This document shows positions 46,065-55,548 of a DNA stretch of 64,000 bases, one piece after another. The notes beneath the pieces are model-generated. The model was given only the letters and a program-made list of their open reading frames with translations. It was not told the DNA's origin and did not search any database. The stretch is from contig JANDJE010000006.1 in assembly GCA_024331095.1 (NCBI GenBank), positions 1 through 64,000 on the forward strand, given 5' to 3'. The first letter of the stretch is position 1. The number at the start of each line of letters is the position of its first letter. This DNA comes from Nitrospira sp. Its GTDB lineage: Bacteria; Nitrospirota; Nitrospiria; Nitrospirales; Nitrospiraceae. The position numbers were made by a program, and so were the translations under genes.

Positions 46065-47768
46065 ATGGTCGAATACATCCTGCTGTACATCCTCTTCGCC
46101 CCCTTCGCCGGAGCGTTGGCGCTGATCTTCGTGTCGAACCGCCAACCCATGCTGGTCAGGGGCATCGCGGTGGCCTCGACCTTCGTCTGTTTGGTCGCGG
46201 CGATGTATCTGTTTTACGCCTACGATCCGGTGAAAGGCGGATTCCAGTTCGTCCAGAAGTTTCAATGGTCCAAAGAACTGGGGATTGCGCTGCACTTGGG
46301 CGTCGATGGCATCGGCACTCCGCTCGTGTTGGCCTCGGCCGTCCTGCTCTTTACGGGCGTCTTCGTGTCCTGGCACATCACGGATCGCACCAAGGAATTT
46401 TACATTTGGCTGCTGATCCTGGCGGCGGCCACGATCGGCGTCTTCATGTCGCTGGATCTGTTTTTCCTGTACTTCTTCTACGAGATGTCCGTGATTCCCA
46501 TGTATCTGCTGCTGGGCATGTGGGGCAGCCACACCAAGAAGTACTTGGAGATGACGGATCCGGAGGGGGTCAAGCTCCGGGATTCCGTGGGCTTCATTTT
46601 CAATTTCGGCGCCAACAGCAAAGAGTACGCGGCGATGAAACTGGTTCTCTTCTTATCGGCCTTTGCCGTGATGGCGCTGATGGGGATCCTGCTGATCTAC
46701 AAATATTCCGGCCTGAATACGTTCGACATCCTGGTGCTTCGCGAACAGGCCAATCTGATGAACATTCCGGCGCTGGGGACGACGTTGGACAAGATCATTT
46801 GGATTCTGGTGTTCTTCGGGTTCGCCTCGATCGCGCCGATCTGGCCCTTGCACTCCTGGTCGCCCGTCGGGCACGCCGCCGCTCCGGCGGCCACCAGCAT
46901 GCTGCACGCCGGGGTGCTCATGAAGCTGGGGCACTTCTCGATCATCCGGGTCGCGTTTGAAATTCTTCCCGATACGACCAGGGAGCTGATGCCGATCGCC
47001 GCCGTGCTCTGCGTGTTCAGCATCGTCTACGGGGGGCTCGTGGCGTTTTACGCCAAGGACACCAAGTATGTGATCGGCTATTCGAGTTCCAGCCACATGG
47101 GCTACGTGTTTCTCGGCATGGCGGCGCTCAATTACATCAGTTTGAGCGGAGCGGTCATCTATATGTTCGCGCACGCGATGGCGACGGGCATGCTCTTCGC
47201 CATGGCCGGGTGGGTGTACGACCAGACCCATACGCGCGATCTGCCCTCTCTGGGCGGACTCTCGAACAAGATGCCGTTCATCGCCGGATGCTTCGTAGTC
47301 GGCTGCATGGCGTCGATCGGCATGCCCGGCACGGTGAACTTTATCGCGGAAGTGATGATCATCGTCGGCAGTTGGAACAAGTACCCGCTTCAGGTCATCG
47401 TCGCCGTGCTCGGCATCGTCTTGACGATGGCGTATCTCTTTAACATGATGCGGGCCGTGTTCTACGGACCGATGAGCCAAAAGTACAGCCATACCCGCGA
47501 TGCGGTGGCCACGGTGGATCGGCTGCCGCTGTTGGTGATGATCGCAGTCAGCGTCGGCTTCGGGATTTTCCCGATGCAGCTGTACGACGTGGTTCGCTCC
47601 GGAGTGGATCCGTTGGTCGCGAAGATCACCTATGTCGCGCCGGTTGCTCGGACCGGTGACGAAACGGGGGGCATCGGTCGGGATCCGGCTCCGGGAGCGG
47701 ACCGGCCTCCGCTGCTGGCGACCCATCCCCGGGCCCTTACGTCTTACGCCTCGCGAGGGCACGAATGA
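46065..47768 (+). CDS. nuoM: NADH-quinone oxidoreductase subunit M, second copy
   Basis: A second NuoM of 567 residues, not a recent duplicate. The glutamate is in YFFYEMSVIPMYLLL, and the central motif is WPLHSWSPVGHAAAPAATSMLHAGVLMKLG, with Lys kept. A loop of about 35 residues after the fifth helix (KKYLEMTDPEGVKLRDSVGF) and a Pro/Arg-rich C-terminal tail are absent from the first copy. Two NuoM subunits are the mark of 2M complex I, thought to pump extra protons. Its stop overlaps the nuoN start (ATGA). Confidence 0.92.
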   Translation: MVEYILLYILFAPFAGALALIFVSNRQPMLVRGIAVASTFVCLVAAMYLFYAYDPVKGGFQFVQKFQWSKELGIALHLGVDGIGTPLVLASAVLLFTGVFVSWHITDRTKEFYIWLLILAAATIGVFMSLDLFFLYFFYEMSVIPMYLLLGMWGSHTKKYLEMTDPEGVKLRDSVGFIFNFGANSKEYAAMKLVLFLSAFAVMALMGILLIYKYSGLNTFDILVLREQANLMNIPALGTTLDKIIWILVFFGFASIAPIWPLHSWSPVGHAAAPAATSMLHAGVLMKLGHFSIIRVAFEILPDTTRELMPIAAVLCVFSIVYGGLVAFYAKDTKYVIGYSSSSHMGYVFLGMAALNYISLSGAVIYMFAHAMATGMLFAMAGWVYDQTHTRDLPSLGGLSNKMPFIAGCFVVGCMASIGMPGTVNFIAEVMIIVGSWNKYPLQVIVAVLGIVLTMAYLFNMMRAVFYGPMSQKYSHTRDAVATVDRLPLLVMIAVSVGFGIFPMQLYDVVRSGVDPLVAKITYVAPVARTGDETGGIGRDPAPGADRPPLLATHPRALTSYASRGHE

Positions 47769-49258
47769 CCTTCGACCTGACCATATCGGTCGCCGATCTG
47801 CTGCTGTTGCTGCCGGAGATTTTTCTGACCTGCTGGCTCTGCGTGGTCTTGATCGTCGATTTTTCCTGCCCACGCCTGCCCCATACGCGACTCGCCTTCC
47901 TCAGCGTGATCGGCTTGGCCGCCACAATGGCCTGCCTCGCGTGGTTTGACGTGGCCCACGTGTCCGGTTCGTTGTTCGGCAACATGTTCGTCTTGGACCG
48001 CATGGCCATCTTCTTCAAGATGTTCGTCGTCGGCTCCACAGCGCTCGTCATTCTGGCGTCGATGCAGTACGTCGATCGCTTCACGTTGTTCCGGGGGGAA
48101 TATTACTTTCTGGTCGTGATGTCGGCGCTGGGCATGATGTTCATGGCGTCGGCGAACGACATGCTGTCGCTCTTCGTCAGCATCGAGTTTTCAACGTTGG
48201 GGTTTTATATCCTCGTCGGCTATCTGCGCGAGGATCTCACCTCGAACGAGGCGGGGCTCAAGTTTTTCGTGCTCGGCGTGTTCGCGGCCGGACTCCTTGC
48301 TTACGGCATCAGCCTCGTGTACGGCGAAACGGGCAAGCTGGTCTTTTCAGAGATGACGCCGACGCACACGACAGGCGCCATGATCGGATTTTTGCTCATT
48401 TTCGCCGCGCTGGGATTCAAAATCGGCGCGGTGCCGTTTCATTCGTGGATCCCTGACACCTATCACGGCGCGCCGACGCCGGTGACGGCGTTTTTGTCGA
48501 TCGCTCCGAAAGGCGCTGCGTTCGCCATCCTGATCCGGCTGTTCTTCGTCGCGTTGGCGTCCTTCAAACCCATCTGGGTCTTGCTGTTGGTGGCGGTGTC
48601 CATCTTGTCGATGACGTACGGAAACATCGTGGCCATCGCGCAGCGGAACATCAAGCGCCTGTTGGCCTATTCGGGAATCGCGCAGATCGGAAACGTGCTC
48701 ATCGGCCTGGCGGCCGGAACGAAGATGGGGAGCGACGCCATTTTGTTTTACCTCCTCACCTACCTGTTTGCGAATATCGGCGCGTTCGCCGTCGTGATCG
48801 CGGTTGCGCAGGCCATCGGCAGCGAAGAGATCGACGACTACAGCGGCTTGAACCGACGGTCGCCGTTCCTGGCCTTTGCGATGCTGCTGTTTTTGCTTTC
48901 GTTGGCCGGAGTTCCGCCGCTGGCCGGATTCATCGGCAAGCTCTATATTTTCATCGCCGCCGTGAAAGAAGGTCTGTATACGCTGATTACGGTCGGGCTG
49001 ATCAACATCGTGATCTCGATGTACTATTATTTGGTCGTCGTGAAGAAGATGTACATCAATGAGCCGACCGATCCCTCGCCGGTCAGTGTTTCCGGTCCCA
49101 TGAAGGCCGTGGTCTATATCGGCCTGGCGGGCACGTTGGTGATCGGCATATATCCCCAGCCGGTCATCGAGTGGGTCGTCGACGCCACCCTGATGTTTTC
49201 CAACATGGTTGGTCCCTCGGCCGTCGTCGCCCCGCCTCTTCCTCCGTTCGGCGGATAG
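47765..49258 (+). CDS. nuoN: NADH-quinone oxidoreductase subunit N
   Basis: Antiporter-like subunit adjacent to NuoK, 497 residues. The conserved regions ISIEFSTLGFYILVGYLRED (Glu), FKIGAVPFHSWIPDTYHGAPTPVTAFLSIAPKGAAF (Lys) and RNIKRLLAYSGIAQIGN are intact. Last gene of the operon; the following kinase gene begins 112 bases later behind a possible promoter of its own. Confidence 0.94.
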   Translation: MTFDLTISVADLLLLLPEIFLTCWLCVVLIVDFSCPRLPHTRLAFLSVIGLAATMACLAWFDVAHVSGSLFGNMFVLDRMAIFFKMFVVGSTALVILASMQYVDRFTLFRGEYYFLVVMSALGMMFMASANDMLSLFVSIEFSTLGFYILVGYLREDLTSNEAGLKFFVLGVFAAGLLAYGISLVYGETGKLVFSEMTPTHTTGAMIGFLLIFAALGFKIGAVPFHSWIPDTYHGAPTPVTAFLSIAPKGAAFAILIRLFFVALASFKPIWVLLLVAVSILSMTYGNIVAIAQRNIKRLLAYSGIAQIGNVLIGLAAGTKMGSDAILFYLLTYLFANIGAFAVVIAVAQAIGSEEIDDYSGLNRRSPFLAFAMLLFLLSLAGVPPLAGFIGKLYIFIAAVKEGLYTLITVGLINIVISMYYYLVVVKKMYINEPTDPSPVSVSGPMKAVVYIGLAGTLVIGIYPQPVIEWVVDATLMFSNMVGPSAVVAPPLPPFGG

Positions 49259-49283
49259 TCATTCCGGTTCGGGCCGTTTGTTT

Positions 49284-49292
49284 TGCTAGAAT
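49284..49292 (+). promoter_or_regulatory. Possible extended -10 promoter for the CHASE3-type kinase gene
   Basis: TGC-TAGAAT, about 78 bases before the ATG of the kinase gene; no recognisable -35 box. Confidence 0.3.
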
Positions 49293-49369
49293 AGCGAGAC
49301 CGTCCGTCAGGACGTCCGGAGTCGGGTCCGAACGCCGGTCGGCTCGTTCGCTGTACGCCATGCCCGTCT

Positions 49370-50857
49370 ATGGAATCGTTGAAGAACGAAGAGTCTCGCG
49401 TTTCCCACGCGGAAACCGACGGAGCCGTTTCTGATGTAGCCGCGCCAGAGCCGGATTCTTCGGGGACAACTCAGGTCCCATGGTTTCGATGGCTGACCAT
49501 CGAGCGGCGAATCTTGTTCGGATTCAGCCTCGTCTTTATCGGCATTCTTCTCATTTGCGCAATCTCCTACAGGAATACCCGAGTGCTGCTCGACAACAGC
49601 GGCCGCGACACCAGAAGTTATGAATTGATTCAGGTGTTGCGCGACATGGACGTTGCGACAGATGAAGCGGAAAAACACCTCCGCCGGTATCTTGTCACGG
49701 GCGAGCCGATCTATCTCGGCAACTATCGGGAAGTCGTGAAGCAGAAAACAACTCTCGTCACATACGTTCAAGATCTCGCCAGGGGATCGGTGGACCAGGA
49801 AGAACGCGCCGAGCGGCTGAACCGGACCATGGAACGGCAACTTGCGGCGCAAGCCGCCGCCATCGCCAAATTGGCCGAGGGAGGGATCAAGGCCGTCAAA
49901 AAAACGGCGCTTGACGGTCCGGCGAAGCAGGAAATCGCCGAGATTCACCGGATCGTCGCGGCGATGGACCAGCACGAACGGGAAACCTTGCGCCTGCGGG
50001 TAAGGCAATCGGCGGCCGAAACCAGGAAGACCATCGCGCTGCTCGCCGCCGGGGCTCTTCTCCAACTGGTTCTCCTGGCGGCCGTGTATTATCTCATCCG
50101 GCATGATATTACGCAGCGACGGCGCGTGGCCGCCGAGCTCAAGCGGCACGGCGCGCTGTTGGAGGCCGCGAACAAAGAACTCGAATCGTTCAGTTATTCG
50201 GTCTCGCACGATCTCAGGGCGCCGCTGCGGCACATCGACGGTTACGCGGCTCTCTTGCGCAAGGCGATGGCCGACTCGATGAACGAGAAGGCCGCGAGAT
50301 ACTTGGACACGATTTCCGCGTCCGCGAAACAGATGGGGCAGTTGATCGACGACCTCCTGGTGTTTTCCAGGATGGGACGTCAGGAAATGTTTCGGACGAC
50401 CGTCGATCTCGCCCGATTGGTGTCGACGGTCCGCGAGGACTTACGTCTTGACTTGCACGGGAGAACGATATCCTGGACAATCGGGGCGTTGCCCAGCGTG
50501 CCGGGCGATCCGGCTATGCTCCGGCAGGTGTTCATGAATTTGATCGCAAACGCCGTGAAGTTCACGAGCACCAGACCGGCGGCGGAGATCGCGATCGGCG
50601 TCGACCGGCGGACGCCGACGGAGGTCGTGATCTTCGTGCGCGACAACGGCGTGGGATTCGACATGCGGTACGCGTCGAAGTTGTTCGGGGTATTTCAGCG
50701 GCTCCATCGGGCCGACGAATTCGAGGGGACCGGGATCGGACTTGCCAACGTGCGCCGAATCGTGCATCGTCACGGAGGGCGGGTATGGGCCGAGGGAGCG
50801 CCGGATCAAGGGGCGACGTTTTATGTGGCGCTTCCGACGGAGGGGGGTGTTCGATGA
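49370..50857 (+). CDS. Membrane histidine kinase with CHASE3-like sensor
   Basis: A 495-residue sensor. Two membrane helices (about 46-66 and 222-243) enclose a mostly helical periplasmic domain of CHASE3 type (AEKHLRRYLVTGEPIYLGNY). A cytoplasmic HisKA follows with H280 in SYSVSHDLRAPLRHIDGY, then a complete HATPase (NLIANAVKFT, DNGVGFD, FEGTGIGLANV). The HisKA subtype is the one often paired with Rcp-like receivers, and such a receiver gene follows in an ATGA overlap. Confidence 0.9.
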   Translation: MESLKNEESRVSHAETDGAVSDVAAPEPDSSGTTQVPWFRWLTIERRILFGFSLVFIGILLICAISYRNTRVLLDNSGRDTRSYELIQVLRDMDVATDEAEKHLRRYLVTGEPIYLGNYREVVKQKTTLVTYVQDLARGSVDQEERAERLNRTMERQLAAQAAAIAKLAEGGIKAVKKTALDGPAKQEIAEIHRIVAAMDQHERETLRLRVRQSAAETRKTIALLAAGALLQLVLLAAVYYLIRHDITQRRRVAAELKRHGALLEAANKELESFSYSVSHDLRAPLRHIDGYAALLRKAMADSMNEKAARYLDTISASAKQMGQLIDDLLVFSRMGRQEMFRTTVDLARLVSTVREDLRLDLHGRTISWTIGALPSVPGDPAMLRQVFMNLIANAVKFTSTRPAAEIAIGVDRRTPTEVVIFVRDNGVGFDMRYASKLFGVFQRLHRADEFEGTGIGLANVRRIVHRHGGRVWAEGAPDQGATFYVALPTEGGVR

Positions 50858-51309
50858 GTCCTGCAAAACCGATCCTCTTGGCGGAGGACAATCCACGGGA
50901 TGCGGAATTGGCCTTGGCCGCGATGGAGGAGCATCACATCTCCGACAAAGTGGTCGTGTGTCGCGACGGCGCGGAGGCGCTCGATTATCTGTATTGTCGG
51001 GGTGCGTTCACGTCGCGTCATAGAGGGAACCCGGTCGTGGTGTTCCTTGACCTCAAAATGCCGAAAGTCGACGGGCTGGAAGTCTTGCGGACGATGAAGT
51101 CGGACGCGAATCTTCGATCCATTCCGGTGGTCATGCTGACGTCGTCGCGCGAGGAGCGGGACCTGCGGGAAAGCTATGCGCTGGGCGCCAATGCATACGT
51201 CGTCAAGCCGGTCGAGTTCGGCCGATTCGTCTCCGCCGTCAAAGAACTGAGCCTGTTTTGGGGCATCATCAATGAGCCCCCTCCGGATCCATCGACGTCC
51301 AAGACGTAG
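50854..51309 (+). CDS. Rcp-type response regulator (receiver only)
   Basis: A 151-residue receiver with the pocket E11/D12, phosphoacceptor D66 (FLDLKMP), T in MLTSS and K in VVKPVEF. The ATG at 50854 overlaps the kinase stop and has GGAGGGGGG upstream; the longer track start is inside the kinase gene. Insertions around YLYCRGAFTSRHRGNP mark it as the type that pairs with phytochrome-like kinases. Confidence 0.88.
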   Translation: MSPAKPILLAEDNPRDAELALAAMEEHHISDKVVVCRDGAEALDYLYCRGAFTSRHRGNPVVVFLDLKMPKVDGLEVLRTMKSDANLRSIPVVMLTSSREERDLRESYALGANAYVVKPVEFGRFVSAVKELSLFWGIINEPPPDPSTSKT

Positions 51310-51397
51310 AGCCCGTCGCATACTAGCTTGTCGGCGGGGTTGGCCGGAAGGCCGTTGTCCGATTCCACGGTTGACGGCGATCAACCAACGAGGTTTC

Positions 51398-52996
51398 GTG
51401 ACGATTCCGCTTCGACTCCTCATCCTTGAGGACAATCAGACCGATGCCGATCTTGTCGTTGCCCTTCTGATCGAGGGCGGGATCGTCTGCGAGGCGCGGC
51501 GCGTCGAAAGTCGCGACGCATTTGTAGCCGCTCTCCGGGAAGGCCAGGTCGATATGATTTTGGCCGACTATTCTCTGCCCGGTTTTAGCGGAGAAAAGGC
51601 CCTTGACCTGGCTAGGCACCTGGCGCCGGATGTCCCCTTCCTGTTCGTCTCCGCGACCATCGGTGAGGACCTTGCCATTGATATGATGCACCGGGGCGCC
51701 ACGGACTATATTTTGAAGCAGCGGCTGGGTCGTCTCGTCCCGTCCGTTCAGCGCGCGCTGCGTGAGGCCCATGACCGAGCGGAACGGAGGAAGGCCGAAG
51801 AGGCTTTGCGCCAGAGCGAACTGCAACTGCGACAATCGCAGAAAATGGAGGCGGTGGGACGGCTCGCCGGCGGATTGGCCCACGATTTCAACAATCTGCT
51901 CACCGTCATCATGGGGCAAAGTCAGGTCTTGCTGGGTGAACTGAAGGTGGGAGATCCCTTGCGAGGCAAAATAGAAGAAATCCATGGAGCCGGCGAACGG
52001 GCGGCCGTTCTCATTCGGCAACTGTTGGCCTTCAGCAGAAAGCAACCGTCCGAACCCAAGGTGCTCGACCTGAACGGTATTGTGGGCAACATCGAAACCA
52101 TGCTGAGACGATTGATCGGAGAGGACATTCATCTGATCGTGAAATCGAGCCCCGATCCGCTCCGGATCAAGGCCGATCTTTCACAGATCGAGCAAATTGT
52201 GATGAATCTCGTCATCAACGCCCGAGACGCCATGCCGCAAGGCGGAACGTTGACGATCGAAACCGGCAAAGCCGATCTCCGTGGCATGCCGATGTATTCT
52301 TTGAGGCCGTTGATGCCGGGCGCCTACGCGAAGCTGTCCGTGTCGGATACCGGTTGCGGGATGTCCGAGCACGTCCAGGCCCACATGTTCGAACCGTTTT
52401 TTACGACCAAAGGAGAAGGCAAGGGCACGGGGCTTGGTCTTTCGACGGTGTTCGGCATCGTGGTGCAAAGCGGCGGAGGAATCGACGTCGAGAGCGCGAT
52501 CGGGAAGGGCACGCGGTTTGACATCTATCTTCCGACCGTCGTCGGTGAGATGCAAGGGGAAGCAAGCCGATCGTCGCCTCATCAGTCCGTCGAAGGACAC
52601 GAGATGATCTTGTTGGCGGAGGACGACAGCGGCGTCCGCGAATTGATCCATGATCTGCTGAAGAAATTAGGGTATCGGGTATGCGCGGTCAGAAACGGCT
52701 TGGAAGCCTGTCTTATCGGGACTCAACAAATCGGCGGGATCGATCTCCTGCTGACGGACGTCGTGATGCCGGGAATGAGCGGGACCGAGTTGGCTCGGCA
52801 TCTTCGCGTCAGCAAGCCTGATTTAAAACTGCTGTTTATATCGGGCTATCCCGATGACGCGGGCATCGGGGACAACGATCCGGCGAGCGCCTACGTGCAG
52901 AAACCGTTTGCCCCGGAAACGTTGGCGCGAACGATCCGCGAGCTGCTCGATGGGAAAGCCAGGGCATCGACGATCGCCCCTCTTCCGAAATCATGA
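51398..52996 (+). CDS. Hybrid histidine kinase (REC-HisKA-HATPase-REC)
   Basis: A 532-residue soluble protein starting at a GTG (51398, CGAGG upstream). An N-terminal receiver (D57 in ADYSLPG) leads through a helix to HisKA with H162 ([15 protein letters not shown]). A complete HATPase ([38 protein letters not shown]) and a C-terminal receiver ([10 protein letters not shown]) follow. Input probably comes from another kinase through the first receiver, perhaps from the upstream kinase/receiver pair. It ends in an ATGA overlap with the next gene. Confidence 0.9.
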   Translation: MTIPLRLLILEDNQTDADLVVALLIEGGIVCEARRVESRDAFVAALREGQVDMILADYSLPGFSGEKALDLARHLAPDVPFLFVSATIGEDLAIDMMHRGATDYILKQRLGRLVPSVQRALREAHDRAERRKAEEALRQSELQLRQSQKMEAVGRLAGGLAHDFNNLLTVIMGQSQVLLGELKVGDPLRGKIEEIHGAGERAAVLIRQLLAFSRKQPSEPKVLDLNGIVGNIETMLRRLIGEDIHLIVKSSPDPLRIKADLSQIEQIVMNLVINARDAMPQGGTLTIETGKADLRGMPMYSLRPLMPGAYAKLSVSDTGCGMSEHVQAHMFEPFFTTKGEGKGTGLGLSTVFGIVVQSGGGIDVESAIGKGTRFDIYLPTVVGEMQGEASRSSPHQSVEGHEMILLAEDDSGVRELIHDLLKKLGYRVCAVRNGLEACLIGTQQIGGIDLLLTDVVMPGMSGTELARHLRVSKPDLKLLFISGYPDDAGIGDNDPASAYVQKPFAPETLARTIRELLDGKARASTIAPLPKS

Positions 52997-53934
52997 CACA
53001 CGGTCTCATTTGGACAGGGTTCGGTCGCCGACCCGAACGACGTGGGTCGCACGTCTTCGATTCATTGACGTCGGGCCCTCCATTGAGAGGACGGCGGAAA
53101 AGCAAGGAATGCGGCGTTGTCGGAATCGGATACGTGCTGGCGATGCTGATCCTGGCACCGCTTCCTGGGGCCGCGACGACCATTCAGTGGGAACCGCTGA
53201 TGGACGGTCTGGCAGTCTCGGTATGGACGCCCGGCTCTTCCTGTCCGGCCGTGCCGGACCTGCTGGCGATCGACGCGGACCCCGAGCGCGTCAGGTTCTC
53301 CATTCATTATTACGCCGATGAGAAGCTCGCACGGCCGATTCCCATCGAACAATGGCAAAAACTGACGGGACATCCCGTGTTGTTTAACGCGGGATTGTTT
53401 CGCGAAAACTTTTCGTATCTCGGATTGCTGTACAAGGACGGGAGGGCCTTGGGAAATCGCCGACACGGGACTTGGCAGGGATTGTTCGCGGCCGAAGCCG
53501 TTCACGAAGGGCTCAGAAAGGCGAGGGTGCTGGATCTGGCCATGGAAAGTTTTGATGAGGATCGGCCTCCGTATCGAGAAGCCGCGCAGTCGTTGATGTT
53601 GCTCGACCGTCGGCGCATGATCCGTGTGCGTCAGTCAGGGAAAGAGGCCTATCAAACTATTGTGGCTGAAACCGAGGCGGGGCACATCGTCATCATGAAA
53701 AGCCGGGAGGTCACCAGCCTCTACGATCTCGCACGATGTCTGCGCGATGCCATGCCGTGGGTCCGCCAAGCCATGGCGATGGACGGGGGGGCGTCGTCGG
53801 ATGTGTTGGTCGTGGAGTCGCTCTGGCGAGACGATCGCAGAACCGCCGGTCGTGTCTCCTGGAAGGCGTTGTTCGGCGGCAAGACGAGCACCCATATCCC
53901 CTTGCCGACTGTGATCGGAGTCAGCCCGCGATGA
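52993..53934 (+). CDS. Exported phosphodiester-glycosidase-like protein (DUF2233/NAGPA family)
   Basis: A 313-residue protein with an internal hydrophobic segment (about 43-61, VGIGYVLAMLILAPLPGAA) likely to be its signal or anchor. The start codon overlaps the hybrid-kinase stop; a later start nearer the signal is possible. The domain carries GHPVLFNAGLF and the hallmark AMAMDGGASSDVLV. Relatives act on sugar phosphodiesters or in exopolysaccharide metabolism; the substrate is unknown. Co-translation with the kinase suggests an envelope-linked signalling output. Confidence 0.75.
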   Translation: MTHGLIWTGFGRRPERRGSHVFDSLTSGPPLRGRRKSKECGVVGIGYVLAMLILAPLPGAATTIQWEPLMDGLAVSVWTPGSSCPAVPDLLAIDADPERVRFSIHYYADEKLARPIPIEQWQKLTGHPVLFNAGLFRENFSYLGLLYKDGRALGNRRHGTWQGLFAAEAVHEGLRKARVLDLAMESFDEDRPPYREAAQSLMLLDRRRMIRVRQSGKEAYQTIVAETEAGHIVIMKSREVTSLYDLARCLRDAMPWVRQAMAMDGGASSDVLVVESLWRDDRRTAGRVSWKALFGGKTSTHIPLPTVIGVSPR

Positions 53935-54044
53935 CGTGAAAAAAAAGGGGTGGAGAAAGGATTGAGTCCGGGCTCTCAGATCAGTACGAAGGGAGGTGCG
54001 CCGAGCGATCCCATGGGTGCACCGATGAACGACAGGGATGGAGC

Positions 54045-54470
54045 CTATCGTTTGGGATGCTCGACAGGGAAGCCGGACTCGACCCAGGCGTTCATGCTGC
54101 CCTCGACGTTGTACACGTGACGATAGCCCAAGTCGGCAAGTGTTTCGGCGGCGATGTTGCTGCGACGTCCTGATTGGCAATAGACCACAATGTGGTCGTC
54201 GAGTTGCGCTCCGATTTCACGATGGCGAGTCTTGATCTCGCGAAAGTCGATATTGAGGTCGGTGCCCGGGATCATTCCCGCCCGATGTTCCTCGGGTGTC
54301 CGGACGTCAACCAGGATGAATCCCTTCTCTTCTTTGGAGAATCCCTTGGAGAGGGCGGAATGGAGCTGTTGCACGGTGAGGAGATAGGAATGATACCCAT
54401 ATGCGAAGTCGCCGATCACGAAAATGACAACCAGCAGACAGCCCAGCAGCTTCACGACGGTACGTTTCAT
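54045..54470 (-). CDS. Membrane-anchored rhodanese-domain protein
   Basis: 141 residues from the ATG at 54470, which has GAAGGAGT upstream. One N-terminal membrane helix (7-25) is followed by a single rhodanese domain with active cysteine C98 in VVYCQSGRRS and the DVRTPEEH motif. Such proteins transfer sulfane sulfur at the membrane; the acceptor is unknown. It is divergent from the lipoprotein gene at 54516. The 110-base stretch before it shows no gene. Confidence 0.85.
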   Translation of the reverse strand: MKRTVVKLLGCLLVVIFVIGDFAYGYHSYLLTVQQLHSALSKGFSKEEKGFILVDVRTPEEHRAGMIPGTDLNIDFREIKTRHREIGAQLDDHIVVYCQSGRRSNIAAETLADLGYRHVYNVEGSMNAWVESGFPVEHPKR

Positions 54471-54515
54471 CCTCGTGACTCCTTCCGTGTCGTGTTCAAA
54501 ACAGTCCGCTTTCGG

Positions 54516-54857
54516 TTGCATCATAAAAGCGGGGCGAAAGTCCGGTCAAGAGTCGGATCGACGGCCATGCTCGCCCTCTTCGCCCTCCTCGTCGGTTGCG
54601 CCGATGGCGTGAAACTCGTGCAGGAACAGGAGAACGGCGGAGTGGTCGTCTATCCCTTCAAAGAAGGACAAGGGCCGCTGCTTTCTTCGTTTCGGGCCGA
54701 GGCGCTCACCGTCATCCGTCGAAAGTGCGGGGAGCGATCCTACGACATCCTCCGCGAGGGAGAGGCCAAGGGACGAACCCGCGTCGTCAGCCCCCTCGAA
54801 GGCCAGGAAGAAGTGATCCAAGAACGGCGGTGGGGTATTCAGTTTCAATGCAGGTAG
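54516..54857 (+). CDS. Small lipoprotein of unknown function
   Basis: The frame holds a lipoprotein signal AMLALFALLVG-C. The ATG at 54567 would leave almost no basic n-region, so I suggest the TTG at 54516 (113 residues, LHHKSGAKVRSRVGSTAM...), though no clear ribosome site supports either. The mature part has YPFKEGQGPLLSSFR and EEVIQERRWGIQFQC, with two cysteines that could pair. No family recognised. It converges with pyrE. Confidence 0.55.
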   Translation: MHHKSGAKVRSRVGSTAMLALFALLVGCADGVKLVQEQENGGVVVYPFKEGQGPLLSSFRAEALTVIRRKCGERSYDILREGEAKGRTRVVSPLEGQEEVIQERRWGIQFQCR

Positions 54858-54871
54858 GGCAAGTTTCCCAC

Positions 54872-55459
54872 CTAACGCGCCGACGGGAGATCCGGTCGAT
54901 CCGTCAAGTCGCGGACGTTCAACAAACTGAGCAGCGTCACCCCTTGCTGTTCGACGTTGCGTTTCCCTCCCTGTTCGTTCCGATCCACGATCACCAGCGC
55001 GTGCGTGATGGTCAGTCCCGCTCCCCTCGCCGCGGCGACGGCCTTCAACAAGGATCCTCCGCTGGTCAGCACGTCATCGACGATGACCGCGCGGTCTCCG
55101 GAGCGAGCGGCTCCCTCGATCAACTTGCCCAGACCATGGTCCTTGGCCTGTTTCCGCACGACGAACGTCCGCCATTCTCTCGGAGGGTGGGCGGTCAACG
55201 CATAGTCTGAAATTGAAGTGGCGATGGCGATCGCTCCGATCTCGAGACCGCCCAGGCAATCGAATTCGACGGGCTTCAGGATGTCGTAACTCATCTGAGC
55301 CACCAATCGCCGAGCATGGGGATGGGCCATGAGCGAACGGCAATCGATGTAAAAGGGGCTCGTCAGTCCCGATGCGAGTTTGAAACCTTTGTCGGGGTCC
55401 CATTTGAACGAGCGGGTATCGTGAAAGGCGCGGACCAATCGGTCACGAATCGTTGTCAT
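54872..55459 (-). CDS. pyrE: Orotate phosphoribosyltransferase
   Basis: Forms OMP from orotate and PRPP in pyrimidine synthesis. 195 residues from MTTIRDRL (ATG at 55459, TGAGGAAT upstream). The PRPP-binding signature is AVIVDDVLTSGGSLLKA and the substrate loop is KQAKDHGLGKLIEG. It follows the CbiX-like gene by 89 bases; no other pyr gene is in the window. Confidence 0.92.
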   Translation of the reverse strand: MTTIRDRLVRAFHDTRSFKWDPDKGFKLASGLTSPFYIDCRSLMAHPHARRLVAQMSYDILKPVEFDCLGGLEIGAIAIATSISDYALTAHPPREWRTFVVRKQAKDHGLGKLIEGAARSGDRAVIVDDVLTSGGSLLKAVAAARGAGLTITHALVIVDRNEQGGKRNVEQQGVTLLSLLNVRDLTDRPDLPSAR

Positions 55460-55548
55460 GGATGATTCCTCATACGAGCCGACGAGCGACGCATTGTACA
55501 CCGAACGGGATCAGGAGGGCGGGAAAATGCTCGCATGATTTTCTGTTG

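Noticed and set aside
44501-47768. Assembly duplication of nuoM
   Set aside because: The two NuoM proteins differ throughout (different motifs, loop and tail), so this is a genuine ancient paralogue pair, not an artefact.
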